A stretch of DNA of 64,000 nt from the NCBI GenBank assembly GCA_902800305.1, contig CADCDP010000015.1, positions 33,650 through 97,649 of the forward strand. The letters run 5' to 3'. This document shows, one piece after another, positions 44,108 through 52,614 of the stretch (its first letter is position 1; every line of letters starts with the position of its first letter). The DNA comes from an uncultured Bacteroidales bacterium. GTDB lineage: Bacteria > Bacteroidota > Bacteroidia > Bacteroidales > Bacteroidaceae. A program made the translations under genes and the position numbers. The notes beneath the pieces are model-generated. The model saw only the letters and a list, made by a program, of their open reading frames with translations, did no database searches and was not told the DNA's origin.

Positions 44108-45322
44108 ATGAAATCACTTTATATCGCAGCTTTAGCTGCACTCACATCATTGACAGCCACAGCACAAGACGACACATTCGATGCCGACAACGGCGTGGTG
44201 ACTATCGGCTCTGACCGCATGTTCCAAGTGGAGAGCAAGGATGGAAATTTCTCCTTTAAGCCCTACCTCATGCTCCAAACAGCCGCCAACTTCAACTACT
44301 ATGACGACGAAGGGCTGGACAAGGCTTACAACCAAGACAACGTGGCTAACTCGGGCTTTTCGTTCCCCTACGCTGTATTAGGCTTCACAGGCAAAGCCTA
44401 CAAGATTGTCACTTACAACCTCTCCATCAACGCCTCGCAGTCGGGCGGTGCCCTATTACAACAGGCATGGTTCGACGTGAAGGCCAGCAACGCCTTTGCC
44501 ATCAAGGTGGGAAAGTTCAAGGTTCCCTTCAGCCACGCCTACCTAACGACCCTTGGCGAGACACTTATGCCTTGTGTCCCCACATCGCTCACCGCCACGA
44601 CCATCATGCCCTACGTGCTCAACGCTGTCACGCCCAAAATCGGTCTGGGCTTCGACCTCGGCGTGATGGCTCACGGTAAAATCGGCAAGTGGTGGGGCTA
44701 TGAAGCAGGTCTCTTCAACGGTACTGGAGCTGGGGTGAACACGGCTACCAAGACCCTATCCGACGACTGGCACATTCCTTCTCTGCTCTATGCTACACGT
44801 TTCACTTGGACACCTATGGGCGCCATGCCCGCCACGCAAGGCAATCCTCGATTGTTGAACGAGAACAAATTTCAGTTAGCGGCTTCTGCCAACCTCAATG
44901 TGGAAAGTGAAAGCGAGAGCACCAACGATGCCCGATACGGTTTTGAAGCCGCTTGGCTCTACAAGAAGCTTTACCTCGCCGGCGAGTTCTACTACATGCA
45001 CGTAGGCTTCACCGACCGTCAGAAAATCAAGGACAAGTTCGACTACTTTGGCGGCTACGTGCAAGGTGGTTACTTCGTGGCTCCGCAGACACAGGTGGCG
45101 CTCCGATACGACTTCCTCGACCGTAACGGTAGTGGCAAGGATGGTGTGCTAAACATGCCAGCTGTTGGTGTCAACTACTTTATCAAAGGTACAGGACTGA
45201 AACTTTCGGCCATGTACCAGTACATCGGTCGCACAGGGCATGAGACCCAGCTCGACCGTGACAACGACGACCTTGGTGTGGCTAAGCATTCTGCCACCGT
45301 CATGCTACAATACACGTTCTAA
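44108..45322 (+). CDS. Second outer-membrane porin-like barrel
   Basis: A 404-residue protein with a signal peptide (MKSLYIAALAALTSLTATAQ). It has a beta-barrel pattern with VGKFKVPFSHAYLTTL, a typical strand-loop of porin O/P proteins, and ends in Phe (VMLQYTF), the usual assembly signal. It starts 12 bases after the di-heme gene, so it is co-translated. It is not a close copy of the first barrel of the operon (different N-terminus, different loop). It probably exchanges a small solute or holds the surface complex. Confidence 0.8.
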   Translation: MKSLYIAALAALTSLTATAQDDTFDADNGVVTIGSDRMFQVESKDGNFSFKPYLMLQTAANFNYYDDEGLDKAYNQDNVANSGFSFPYAVLGFTGKAYKIVTYNLSINASQSGGALLQQAWFDVKASNAFAIKVGKFKVPFSHAYLTTLGETLMPCVPTSLTATTIMPYVLNAVTPKIGLGFDLGVMAHGKIGKWWGYEAGLFNGTGAGVNTATKTLSDDWHIPSLLYATRFTWTPMGAMPATQGNPRLLNENKFQLAASANLNVESESESTNDARYGFEAAWLYKKLYLAGEFYYMHVGFTDRQKIKDKFDYFGGYVQGGYFVAPQTQVALRYDFLDRNGSGKDGVLNMPAVGVNYFIKGTGLKLSAMYQYIGRTGHETQLDRDNDDLGVAKHSATVMLQYTF

Positions 45323-45340
45323 ACCCAGCGAATCTTTCGA

Positions 45341-46075
45341 ATGGAACGATTTTCGATTATCATTATGGTCGCTCTCTCGTTGAGTTTCGTGAGTTGCGAC
45401 GACGGTCATGTGGACGACCCAGTCTATGATGACCATTCCGAGACTTACACGGTGCAGATTACAGGCACGTTCAAGTCGCTGAACACGTGGACAGGCACTT
45501 ATTCTGTGGCGGCAGCTTGCTTCGACGAAGAAAACGCCTACTCTCTCATCCAGAAAGTGCTTCCATCCACCGCCACCGACAGCACCATGGAAGTGCTCAC
45601 ACTGGCAGGTGTCCCGACCCGTACAAAGACCGTTGAAATTGCCCTTGTCAATTCTCTTCGCAAGCGCATCGCCACACTCTACTCCTACAACATCCCAGAG
45701 AATCAGCGATACACTGACACCATCAAGATTGACGTGGGCACACTCAACGTGGGTATGTTCGGTGCCATCAACCAGTTCATCTTCCAAGGAACAGGTACCA
45801 ACTGCTCACGCTGTCACTCGTCGGAACGTGCTGCAGCCAACCTTGACCTCTCAAAGGAAAATGCCTACAGTAATCTGGTGGGGGTACTGTCAACGAAAGA
45901 CACCAGCAAAACCCGTGTCGTAGCTGGCGATGCCGACAACAGCTTCCTCTATAAGGTCATTACCGAAGGAGACGAAAACGTGGGCTATTCTCACCCAGGA
46001 CTCTTTGCAGATGACAAATACGCACCCTTCATTGACATTATCAAGGAATGGATCAACGGAGGAGCCAAAGAGTAA
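45341..46075 (+). CDS. Mono-heme c-type cytochrome lipoprotein
   Basis: A 244-residue lipoprotein (Cys19 followed by DDGHVDD). Residues 25-140 look like a small beta-rich domain. CSRCH (155-159) is a single c-type heme site, followed by a short cytochrome-like domain (NLDLSKENAYSNLV, DADNSFLYKVI) of the kind seen in planctomycete-type cytochromes. The end (DIIKEWINGGAKE) is the usual last helix of such domains. It may pass electrons to or from the di-heme partner. Confidence 0.85.
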   Translation: MERFSIIIMVALSLSFVSCDDGHVDDPVYDDHSETYTVQITGTFKSLNTWTGTYSVAAACFDEENAYSLIQKVLPSTATDSTMEVLTLAGVPTRTKTVEIALVNSLRKRIATLYSYNIPENQRYTDTIKIDVGTLNVGMFGAINQFIFQGTGTNCSRCHSSERAAANLDLSKENAYSNLVGVLSTKDTSKTRVVAGDADNSFLYKVITEGDENVGYSHPGLFADDKYAPFIDIIKEWINGGAKE

Positions 46076-46102
46076 TGACTAATTGATTATTCATCATTGA
46101 CG

Positions 46103-46753
46103 ATGCACAACATACGAAGCCTCATATTCGCCTTGTTCACACTATGCTTGGCCGTAAAAACAACCGCTGGCATCCCTGTGGTGGAACGCGTACAGGCAGA
46201 CTCCATGCGTACGCAACAAGTCGTTTACGAAGGTCGAGTCTGTCCCCTCAACACTCCGGCACTCGCTTTCACGAAAGCTCTCACGGGACAACGCACTTTT
46301 CAAGGTCTCAGCGCTGAACAAGTGTTGCTGTCGTGGGCACTCTATCCCGAAGAATGGAAAGACGTAAGAATGGTTCAGGTGAAAGACAGCAAAGTACGCC
46401 GATTGCTGGGCATCGAGGGTGACTATGCCCGATTTTCAGACTTCTTCGATGACGAAGGCAACTACCTCCTAATTTCCGACCAGCATCCCGACATTGACAA
46501 ACGGCTCACCCTCGTGGCACTTCTCACCAAAGGAGAACTCTTCACTCCTTTGCCACCTGACCAAAAGCCACTATCACCCATACGTCTTCGAATGGAGTTG
46601 CTTTTCAATGCTGTACCGTGGAACTATGTGCCCCTCGTCTTTTTCCTCTTGCTCGCACCATTGCTCTTCCTACCCCAGACAAAGAAACACACCACCCTCA
46701 TCATCACAGCAGCCATCTCCATGCTGATACTGCATCTTGTGGTGAACACCTAA
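46103..46753 (+). CDS. CcsB/ResB-like periplasmic-domain protein
   Basis: About 216 residues from the ATG at 46103. An N-terminal signal or anchor (about 5-22), a periplasmic part and two C-terminal membrane helices (about 173-192 and 196-214). The stretch YEGRVCPLNTPALAF, GLSAEQVLLSWALYPEEW and RRLLGIEGDYARFSDFFDD resembles, from memory, the extracytoplasmic segment of Bacteroidetes cytochrome c assembly proteins (CcsB/ResB of CcsBA). The rest of CcsB and all of CcsA are absent. Its place after two cytochrome genes supports a role in heme attachment. The call is by eye, not by search. Confidence 0.55.
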   Translation: MHNIRSLIFALFTLCLAVKTTAGIPVVERVQADSMRTQQVVYEGRVCPLNTPALAFTKALTGQRTFQGLSAEQVLLSWALYPEEWKDVRMVQVKDSKVRRLLGIEGDYARFSDFFDDEGNYLLISDQHPDIDKRLTLVALLTKGELFTPLPPDQKPLSPIRLRMELLFNAVPWNYVPLVFFLLLAPLLFLPQTKKHTTLIITAAISMLILHLVVNT

Positions 46754-46839
46754 AATCGCTCACTACTCACTTTTGAGGATTTTCGTGCTTCTGCAGCAAC
46801 AAAATCCGCTATCCTCATTTCCAATTCCCATTTTTTCAC

Positions 46840-46847
46840 TATCTTTG
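46840..46847 (+). promoter_or_regulatory. -7 box directly before the Rid-family gene
   Basis: TATCTTTG ends only 8 bases before the ATG at 46856, so the transcript would start at or very near the initiation codon. Confidence 0.6.
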
Positions 46848-46855
46848 CACCCGTT

Positions 46856-47995
46856 ATGGAATTTCAATCGAAAAATATACAAGAAATAGGGGCTCGCATT
46901 GAGCTGACCCACTTCACGGCTGGCGATGTGACGGAGTTCCACGCTATGCTGCATGTGGAACCCAGATGCACAGAATTTGCCGACCAGCTCTTACGCATAC
47001 AGCAAGCTGAAACCATTCTGATGGCCATGTCCGAGATGGAAGGTGCCAAGGCCGTGTTCAAACGCTACTTCTTGAGCGATGCCACCAACCAAGTGCCCGT
47101 CATCAAGGAGAACGACCTCTGCACCATCTCTTACATCCAGCAACCGCCGCTCGACGGCTCGAAAATCGCTATTTGGCTTTACTTGCAACGTGGCACAGAG
47201 GTGACGAACGAAAATGAATCGACCGTCATCTACCACAACGGTTACCGCCACATCTGGACGATGGGGTTGACCAACAGTACGGTTGACACGTCTTACATGC
47301 AAACGTGGAAGACGCTTTTCGCCTATATTGACATTTTGAAAAGCTTTGGAGCCACCCTCGAAGCCAACTGCATCCGCACATGGTTCTTCGTGCGCGATGT
47401 AGATACTCAATATGGAGGTCTCGTCAAGTCACGCCGAGAGTGCTTCGTGGAGCAGGGACTCACTCCCGACACCCACTATATTGCCTCCACTGGTATCGGT
47501 GGCAACCCTGCCGACCCAAAGGCACTCGTACAACTGGGCAGCTATGCTATGACAGGCTTCCAACCCGAACAGCAACGCTACCTCTATGCTTTATCGCATC
47601 TGAACCGAACCATTGAGTATGGTGTTACCTTCGAGCGCGGAACCCTCATGCAATACGGCGACCGCAACCACGTTTACATCTCTGGAACCGCCTCTATCAA
47701 CAACAAGGGAGAAGTGATTCACGTTGGCGACATCAAGAAACAAACCCTCCGCATGTGGGAGAACGTCGAAACGCTGCTTAACGAGGGTGGTATGACCTAC
47801 GATGACGTGATGCAGATTATCGTCTATCTGCGTGATAACGCCGACTACCAGATTGTACAGAAGATGTTCGAAGAGAAGTTCCCTCAAATGCCTCACGTCA
47901 TCACGTTGGCTCCCGTCTGCCGCCCCACATGGCTTATTGAGATGGAATGTGTGGCTGTGAAGAAGGCTAACAATCCAGCATTTCGAAACTTCTAA
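46856..47995 (+). CDS. Rid (YjgF/UK114) superfamily protein, long form
   Basis: A 379-residue protein, about three times a normal RidA. The C-terminal 130 residues carry the Rid pattern: HVYISGTASINNKGEVIHVGD, MWENVETLLNEGGMTYDDVMQIIVYLRD and RPTWLIEMECVAV, with the conserved Arg that binds the substrate carboxylate in RidA. The N-terminal 230 residues look like one or two degenerate related domains. RidA hydrolyses reactive enamines and imines; long forms include chorismatase-like enzymes (FkbO/Hyg5). Which applies here is open. It has its own promoter and ends at a strong terminator. Confidence 0.75.
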   Translation: MEFQSKNIQEIGARIELTHFTAGDVTEFHAMLHVEPRCTEFADQLLRIQQAETILMAMSEMEGAKAVFKRYFLSDATNQVPVIKENDLCTISYIQQPPLDGSKIAIWLYLQRGTEVTNENESTVIYHNGYRHIWTMGLTNSTVDTSYMQTWKTLFAYIDILKSFGATLEANCIRTWFFVRDVDTQYGGLVKSRRECFVEQGLTPDTHYIASTGIGGNPADPKALVQLGSYAMTGFQPEQQRYLYALSHLNRTIEYGVTFERGTLMQYGDRNHVYISGTASINNKGEVIHVGDIKKQTLRMWENVETLLNEGGMTYDDVMQIIVYLRDNADYQIVQKMFEEKFPQMPHVITLAPVCRPTWLIEMECVAVKKANNPAFRNF

Positions 47996-48040
47996 ACAAA
48001 CACTACAGGGAACGATTCCCAAAGTGCATCTCATCCTTGT

Positions 48041-48092
48041 AAAAACAGCAGTGCCCCACTCCGACGAAACGGAATGGGGCACTGCTGTTTTT
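48041..48092. terminator. Strong bidirectional terminator
   Basis: Arms 48041-48062 and 48071-48092 form a 22-bp stem with one mismatch, with A5 at the start and T5 at the end, so it works on both strands between the Rid gene and the DUF3078 gene. Confidence 0.9.
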
Positions 48093-48122
48093 GAGAAAGA
48101 CGATGGAAAGTCCTTCTCCATC

Positions 48123-49472
48123 CTAAAAATTGTAAGCCAAGCCGAGGGTGAAGTACTCCTTGAACTGAAAATAGCCGAGAGTAGAATCGTAATACTGTTG
48201 GCTACGGTTATCGTCGAATCGCCAAAGGGTATATACCTCGGTGGAAATATACTTGTTGAACTGGAAAGAAAAGACGTTTTCCATCTCGGCTTCAACATAC
48301 TCGTAGGAGGTGAAGTAGTAGCAACGACATTGCCAAATGAGGTCCTTCACTATCTTAATCTTCGATTTGAATTCGATTTTGGAACCGAAGTCCTGCTGGA
48401 AGTCCTTATCGACCATATTGTAGGAAGAGTGGATAGTTTCGTCGGGGGCACTGATATAGCGCATTTTGTATGAAAAAGGAAGGAGAGCAAGCGAGAAGGA
48501 GTTTCCGTTCTTGAAAGTCGGCTTCCAATCCATACCGAGTGACACATACACATCAAGTGGAGAAAGGAACTTGGAGTAGGCACGGCGGTCGTTGCTCTTG
48601 TAACCTGGCATGAACTGAGTGTTCGCTTCGGTAGAGAGCGCATAATACCAGTTCTTGGCGGCCTTGATGCCAAGTTTCGATGAGAGGTAAATTTTGTCAT
48701 TGTTAGTCAGATAACGGTGGCAAGAGTCGGAGGTGGCGGTGACAAACCCTAAACGGAGGTCGAGTTTATTGTCCCATGTAACACGCCTTTGGTCGTTGTA
48801 GTTGGCTTCAAGCACCAGATTAGAGAGCATGGTCACGTTGTTGTTACCACCCTTATACCAATTTTCGGAAAAGTAGTTCTGAGTGAACTGCAAAGAAAAC
48901 TTTCCTGTGGTTGACCAGAAGTTCGGCTTTTCGATATGGATGTTCACATCCACGTCATCTACAACATCGGCCACATCCTTGATTTCGTCCACCTTTTCGT
49001 AGATTTCCGTTAAGTCTTCGGTCTTGGCACCCACCACCGATGCGGGTGCAATGATGTTCTCAGAATTTATCTGTGCGTCAGAATAGCGGAAAGCCGATGG
49101 ATAGGCCACATAGGTCTCAGCCAATACGTCATCAATTCTGGCGTTCAGCTGTTGGCGATAATCCAATCCGTCGGACGTGGCAACCGCATTACGTTGTTCT
49201 GGCAAAACGTAACCTAACGCAAACTTATCCGACAAGGCCGAGCTGTAATAGACACCAGGCCCCATGAGCTTATAAAAATAAGGCGACATGACCACATCAC
49301 TGGTATCCGCAGCACTACTTGCTGCTTTCTGGGCTGCTTGTACGATGTCCTTCTTATATTTAGCCACCACCGCAGCCGCTTCTTTCGAATAGCTTCTCGC
49401 CCGTTGGGCATTCATAGGGCATGAAACCATCCACAAGATGCCCATCCACATTAAAAAAGAATATTTCTTCAT
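48123..49472 (-). CDS. DUF3078 secreted or outer-membrane protein
   Basis: A 449-residue protein with a signal peptide ending CPMNAQ. From about 190 the DUF3078 pattern appears: FWSTTGKFSLQFTQNYFSENWYKGGNNN, where Trp and Gly-Gly-Asn motifs recur, then W-N-K-LD-R-G strands, ending FTLGLAYNF, an outer-membrane barrel end. Members are found across Bacteroidetes with unknown function. The promoter is at 49495-49502. It shares its terminator with the convergent Rid gene. Confidence 0.85.
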   Translation of the reverse strand: MKKYSFLMWMGILWMVSCPMNAQRARSYSKEAAAVVAKYKKDIVQAAQKAASSAADTSDVVMSPYFYKLMGPGVYYSSALSDKFALGYVLPEQRNAVATSDGLDYRQQLNARIDDVLAETYVAYPSAFRYSDAQINSENIIAPASVVGAKTEDLTEIYEKVDEIKDVADVVDDVDVNIHIEKPNFWSTTGKFSLQFTQNYFSENWYKGGNNNVTMLSNLVLEANYNDQRRVTWDNKLDLRLGFVTATSDSCHRYLTNNDKIYLSSKLGIKAAKNWYYALSTEANTQFMPGYKSNDRRAYSKFLSPLDVYVSLGMDWKPTFKNGNSFSLALLPFSYKMRYISAPDETIHSSYNMVDKDFQQDFGSKIEFKSKIKIVKDLIWQCRCYYFTSYEYVEAEMENVFSFQFNKYISTEVYTLWRFDDNRSQQYYDSTLGYFQFKEYFTLGLAYNF

Positions 49473-49494
49473 ATATACAAGAGTAATTTTTGTG

Positions 49495-49502
49495 CAAATT
49501 TA
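49495..49502 (-). promoter_or_regulatory. -7 box for the DUF3078 gene
   Basis: The minus strand reads TAAATTTG, 22 bases upstream of the ATG at 49472. Confidence 0.55.
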
Positions 49503-49577
49503 GGGCTTTTTAGCGATTATTCATAGGAACAAGCGCATTTTAACGAAGAAAAATTTCCTCTATTCGGGAAAAAGCAC

Positions 49578-49585
49578 TAAATTTG
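49578..49585 (+). promoter_or_regulatory. -7 box for the mS38-like gene and RNase G
   Basis: TAAATTTG, followed by an 85-base leader before the ATG at 49670. It is divergent from the DUF3078 promoter. Confidence 0.55.
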
Positions 49586-49669
49586 CACTCCGAATAAGTG
49601 TACAGCGCACAACTGCACGTTAAAAGTATACAATAAACAATAGTATAAACAACTAAATTTTCAACAACT

Positions 49670-49759
49670 ATGCCAAACGGTAAGAAGAAGAAAAGACACA
49701 AGATCTCTACTCACAAGCGTAAGAAGAGACTGAGAAAGAATCGTCACAAGAGCAAGTAG
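49670..49759 (+). CDS. Very small basic protein, AURKAIP1/COX24 (mS38-like) type
   Basis: A 29-residue protein, MPNGKKKKRHKISTHKRKKR and nine more, of which more than half is Lys, Arg or His. It matches the small basic protein conserved in Bacteroidetes that carries the AURKAIP1/COX24 pattern of mitochondrial ribosomal protein mS38 and mycobacterial bS22. It is probably a ribosomal subunit protein. It is followed by RNase G after 154 bases, a pairing I recall from other Bacteroidetes. The ATG follows an A-rich leader. Confidence 0.8.
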   Translation: MPNGKKKKRHKISTHKRKKRLRKNRHKSK

Positions 49760-49913
49760 GCGGTTGAGAAACCGCTTTCGCTCAGAAGACGGCAGAACAA
49801 GAACAAACCCTATACATGAACCTTTCACTCTATCGAAGTGTTTCATTGTATGGTTTGTTCTTTTTCTGTATCTATCTAAAAACAAACTTAAGCAAACAGG
49901 TAAGCAAGCAAAA

Positions 49914-51488
49914 ATGACCAGCGAACTAATCATCGATGCTCAGCCGAAGGAAGTAACCATAGCCCTGCTCGAAGATGAAAAACTCGTTGAGTTCCAACGA
50001 GAAGGTCAGGACAGCAAGTACTCCGTAGGCAACATCTACGCCGGGAAAGTGAAGAAAATCATGCCGGCACTCAATGCATGTTTTGTCGATGTAGGTCATG
50101 AACGCGAAGCATTTCTGCACTACCAAGATTTAGGCACACATTTTCTCTCGATGGAGAAATATGTGAAACAGGTGATAAGCGACCGTCGGAAGCTTGCACC
50201 CATGGCGAAGGCTGCAGGTCAGTCGAAGCTGGAGAAAACAGGAAGCATTCAGGATGTGCTCGAACTGGGACAAGAAGTGATGGTACAAATCACAAAAGAA
50301 CCCATCAACACAAAAGGTCCCCGACTGACGGGCGAGCTCTCCTTTGCAGGAAGGTACATCGTTCTGATACCCTTCGACGAAAAGGTGAACGTAAGTTCCA
50401 AAATCAAGTCGAAAGAAGAACGAGCACGACTGAAACAGCTCATTCAGAGCATCAAACCAAGAAACTTCGGTGTCATCGTCAGAACCGTAGCGGAAGGCAA
50501 GAGAGCCGCTGAACTGAACAACGAGATGAGTATGCTCGTTGATTCGTGGAACGATTGCATCGAAAAGGTTCAGAAAGCAACAAGTCTGCCAGTACTTGCA
50601 CACGAAGAAACTGGCCGTACCGTCTCCATGCTGCGCGACCTTTTCAACCCCTCCTATCAGAGCATCCATGTCAACAACGAGGATGTCTATCAGGAAGTGA
50701 GAAAATATGTAGGTCTCATTGCGCCAGAGTGCCAGTCCATCGTCAAGCTCTACAAAGGCAACACCCCCATTTTCGACAATTTCGGGGTGACCAAACAGAT
50801 TAAGTCAGGGCTTGGTCGAACCGTCAGCTTCAAGCACGGTGCCTACCTCATCATCGAGCATACAGAAGCGCTGCATGTCGTTGATGTCAATTCGGGCAAC
50901 CGAAACCGAGGCGTGGACAGCCAAGAAGAGAATGCCTTTATGGTGAACATGGGAGCCGCCGAAGAGTTGGCGCGCCAATTCCGCCTACGCGATATGGGAG
51001 GCATCATCGTTATCGACTTCATCGACATGGACAAGGCCGAACATCGCCAAGAGCTTTATGAGCACATGACTGAGTTGATGAAGAACGACCGCGCCAAGCA
51101 CAACATCCTGCCACTAAGCAAGTTTGGCTTGATGCAAATTACACGCCAACGGGTACGCCCTGCCATGGACATGCATGTGGACGAAGTCTGTCCCACCTGC
51201 TTCGGCAAAGGCACCATCAAGTCATCCATCCTGTTCACCGACACGCTCGAAAACAAAATCGACTATATTGTCAACAATCTTGGTCTGAAAAAGTTTAAGC
51301 TCTACGTCAACCCATACGTTGAAGCCTTTATCACGAAAGGGCTTTTCAGTCTCGCCCTCCGATGGCAGATGAAATATGGGTTTGGCATGAAAATCATTGC
51401 AAACCAGGCATTGGGCTTCCTACAATACCAATTCGTCGATGCAAAAGGCGACGAAATCATTATGTTGGAAGAGGTAGAGACCAAATAG
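49914..51488 (+). CDS. rng: Ribonuclease E/G family endonuclease
   Basis: About 524 residues from the ATG at 49914 (MTSELIIDAQPKEV); the frame extends to 49764 but that is leader. S1 RNA-binding domain (about 40-130, GNIYAGKVKKIMPALNACFVDVG). The catalytic core includes HVVDVNSGNRNRG with the metal-binding Asp residues and GGIIVIDFIDM. CPTCFGKG (near 430) is the Zn-link Cys pair. It lacks the long C-terminal scaffold of RNase E, so it is of RNase G type. Role: rRNA processing and mRNA decay. Confidence 0.93.
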   Translation: MTSELIIDAQPKEVTIALLEDEKLVEFQREGQDSKYSVGNIYAGKVKKIMPALNACFVDVGHEREAFLHYQDLGTHFLSMEKYVKQVISDRRKLAPMAKAAGQSKLEKTGSIQDVLELGQEVMVQITKEPINTKGPRLTGELSFAGRYIVLIPFDEKVNVSSKIKSKEERARLKQLIQSIKPRNFGVIVRTVAEGKRAAELNNEMSMLVDSWNDCIEKVQKATSLPVLAHEETGRTVSMLRDLFNPSYQSIHVNNEDVYQEVRKYVGLIAPECQSIVKLYKGNTPIFDNFGVTKQIKSGLGRTVSFKHGAYLIIEHTEALHVVDVNSGNRNRGVDSQEENAFMVNMGAAEELARQFRLRDMGGIIVIDFIDMDKAEHRQELYEHMTELMKNDRAKHNILPLSKFGLMQITRQRVRPAMDMHVDEVCPTCFGKGTIKSSILFTDTLENKIDYIVNNLGLKKFKLYVNPYVEAFITKGLFSLALRWQMKYGFGMKIIANQALGFLQYQFVDAKGDEIIMLEEVETK

Positions 51489-51532
51489 CCCATTGCATGA
51501 CAAGAGCAGACTTCGTAGTTTATTGACCGATA

Positions 51533-51584
51533 GAAAAAGCAGGGGGAAGGAATCACACCGTTGATTCCTTCCCCCTGCTTTTTC
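51533..51584. terminator. Strong bidirectional terminator
   Basis: Perfect 23-bp stem (51533-51555 with 51562-51584) with A5 and T5 flanks inside the arms, between convergent rng and the glucosaminidase gene. Confidence 0.92.
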
Positions 51585-51595
51585 TGTCTGCACAC

Positions 51596-52507
51596 TTACC
51601 TCACCTTCAGCAAGTCGCCCGATATAGGCACATAAGTGTCGTCCTTAAAGTTCATCTTGTAGAGACTGGTCACGCGGATACCATAGAACTGACTGACGCT
51701 ATACATCGATTCGCCCGCCTTCACCTTGTGCCAATAATCCTTATACTGGGCATCGGCCTTCTTGGCCTTCTTCTCCAAGAAGATGTTCATACCAGCAGGA
51801 GGCATATAACTTTCATCCACTTCGTTCACCTTCAGTAATTTCCGTTTCGACACCTTCGTTTCCTTCGCCAATGCCGCCCATGTATCCCCTTGACGAACCG
51901 TTATACAACGCTTGCCATTCACCATTTGTACAGGATGCTTGATTGAAGTCACCTTCACATCCTCCGAATGTCTCTTCCTCTTTGGCTTCAATCCATTGCG
52001 GTCTTCGTCATACTGCGTCAAGTCGTAGGTGTCAATTATCTTAATCAGACGGTCGGCATACGTCGGCAACGTAGCATATCCACATGCTTTCAGTCCACGT
52101 GCCCAAGCCTTATAATCCAGCGGGTCAAGATTGAACAACCTCTTGTAGCGGTCTTTCAGCAAAAATTGGGAATGGTCTTCATAGCTCTCTGCTGCATTGC
52201 GATACTTGCGGAATTTCTCCCCTTTCGCATCGTCGTCTCGACGGATGTAAGGTCCCGTCCAACCCACACCCACCTTGATGCCAAAGTGGTTGTTGGCCCG
52301 TGTAGCCAGATAGCTACTTCCTGCCCCACTCTCTAACAATGCCTGTGCTAGCGTGATACTGGCAGGAATATGGTACTTGTGCATCTGGTCGATGGCAGCA
52401 TCCTTATATTGCTCAATATATCGCTCGTATGCTGCATTCCGCTGAGCCAACAGCACCGAAGAAACAGCCATGACACACAACAACAAAATGAATCTCAGAT
52501 TTCTCAT
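51596..52507 (-). CDS. GH73 glucosaminidase with two LysM domains
   Basis: A 303-residue secreted peptidoglycan hydrolase. Signal peptide to about 22. The glucosaminidase domain (about 25-170) has ITLAQALLESGAGSS with the catalytic Glu, and NNHFGIKVG. Two LysM domains follow: about 200-250 (CITVRQGDTWAALAKET) and 258-303 (HKVKAGESMYSVSQFYG). It cleaves the glycan strand next to GlcNAc, with LysM holding it on the wall. The promoter is at 52534-52541. Confidence 0.92.
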   Translation of the reverse strand: MRNLRFILLLCVMAVSSVLLAQRNAAYERYIEQYKDAAIDQMHKYHIPASITLAQALLESGAGSSYLATRANNHFGIKVGVGWTGPYIRRDDDAKGEKFRKYRNAAESYEDHSQFLLKDRYKRLFNLDPLDYKAWARGLKACGYATLPTYADRLIKIIDTYDLTQYDEDRNGLKPKRKRHSEDVKVTSIKHPVQMVNGKRCITVRQGDTWAALAKETKVSKRKLLKVNEVDESYMPPAGMNIFLEKKAKKADAQYKDYWHKVKAGESMYSVSQFYGIRVTSLYKMNFKDDTYVPISGDLLKVR

Positions 52508-52533
52508 CAGTATGCAATTAGTCGATTTTTGTG

Positions 52534-52541
52534 CAAAGTTA
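52534..52541 (-). promoter_or_regulatory. -7 box for the GH73 gene
   Basis: The minus strand reads TAACTTTG, 26 bases upstream of the ATG at 52507. Confidence 0.55.
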
Positions 52542-52586
52542 CAAAAATAAATAAGAAAGCTGCTTGATTTTCCGATTTTTATATGC

Positions 52587-52594
52587 TACCTTTG
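52587..52594 (+). promoter_or_regulatory. -7 box for cdd
   Basis: TACCTTTG, a perfect match, 20 bases before the ATG at 52615. It is divergent from the GH73 promoter 45 bases away. Confidence 0.6.
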
Positions 52595-52614
52595 CGGAAA
52601 AATACCGAAAAACC

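Noticed and set aside
49764..49913. 50-residue extension of RNase G
   Set aside because: The RNase E/G homology begins at MTSELIIDA (49914); the upstream part is leader sequence after the mS38-like gene.
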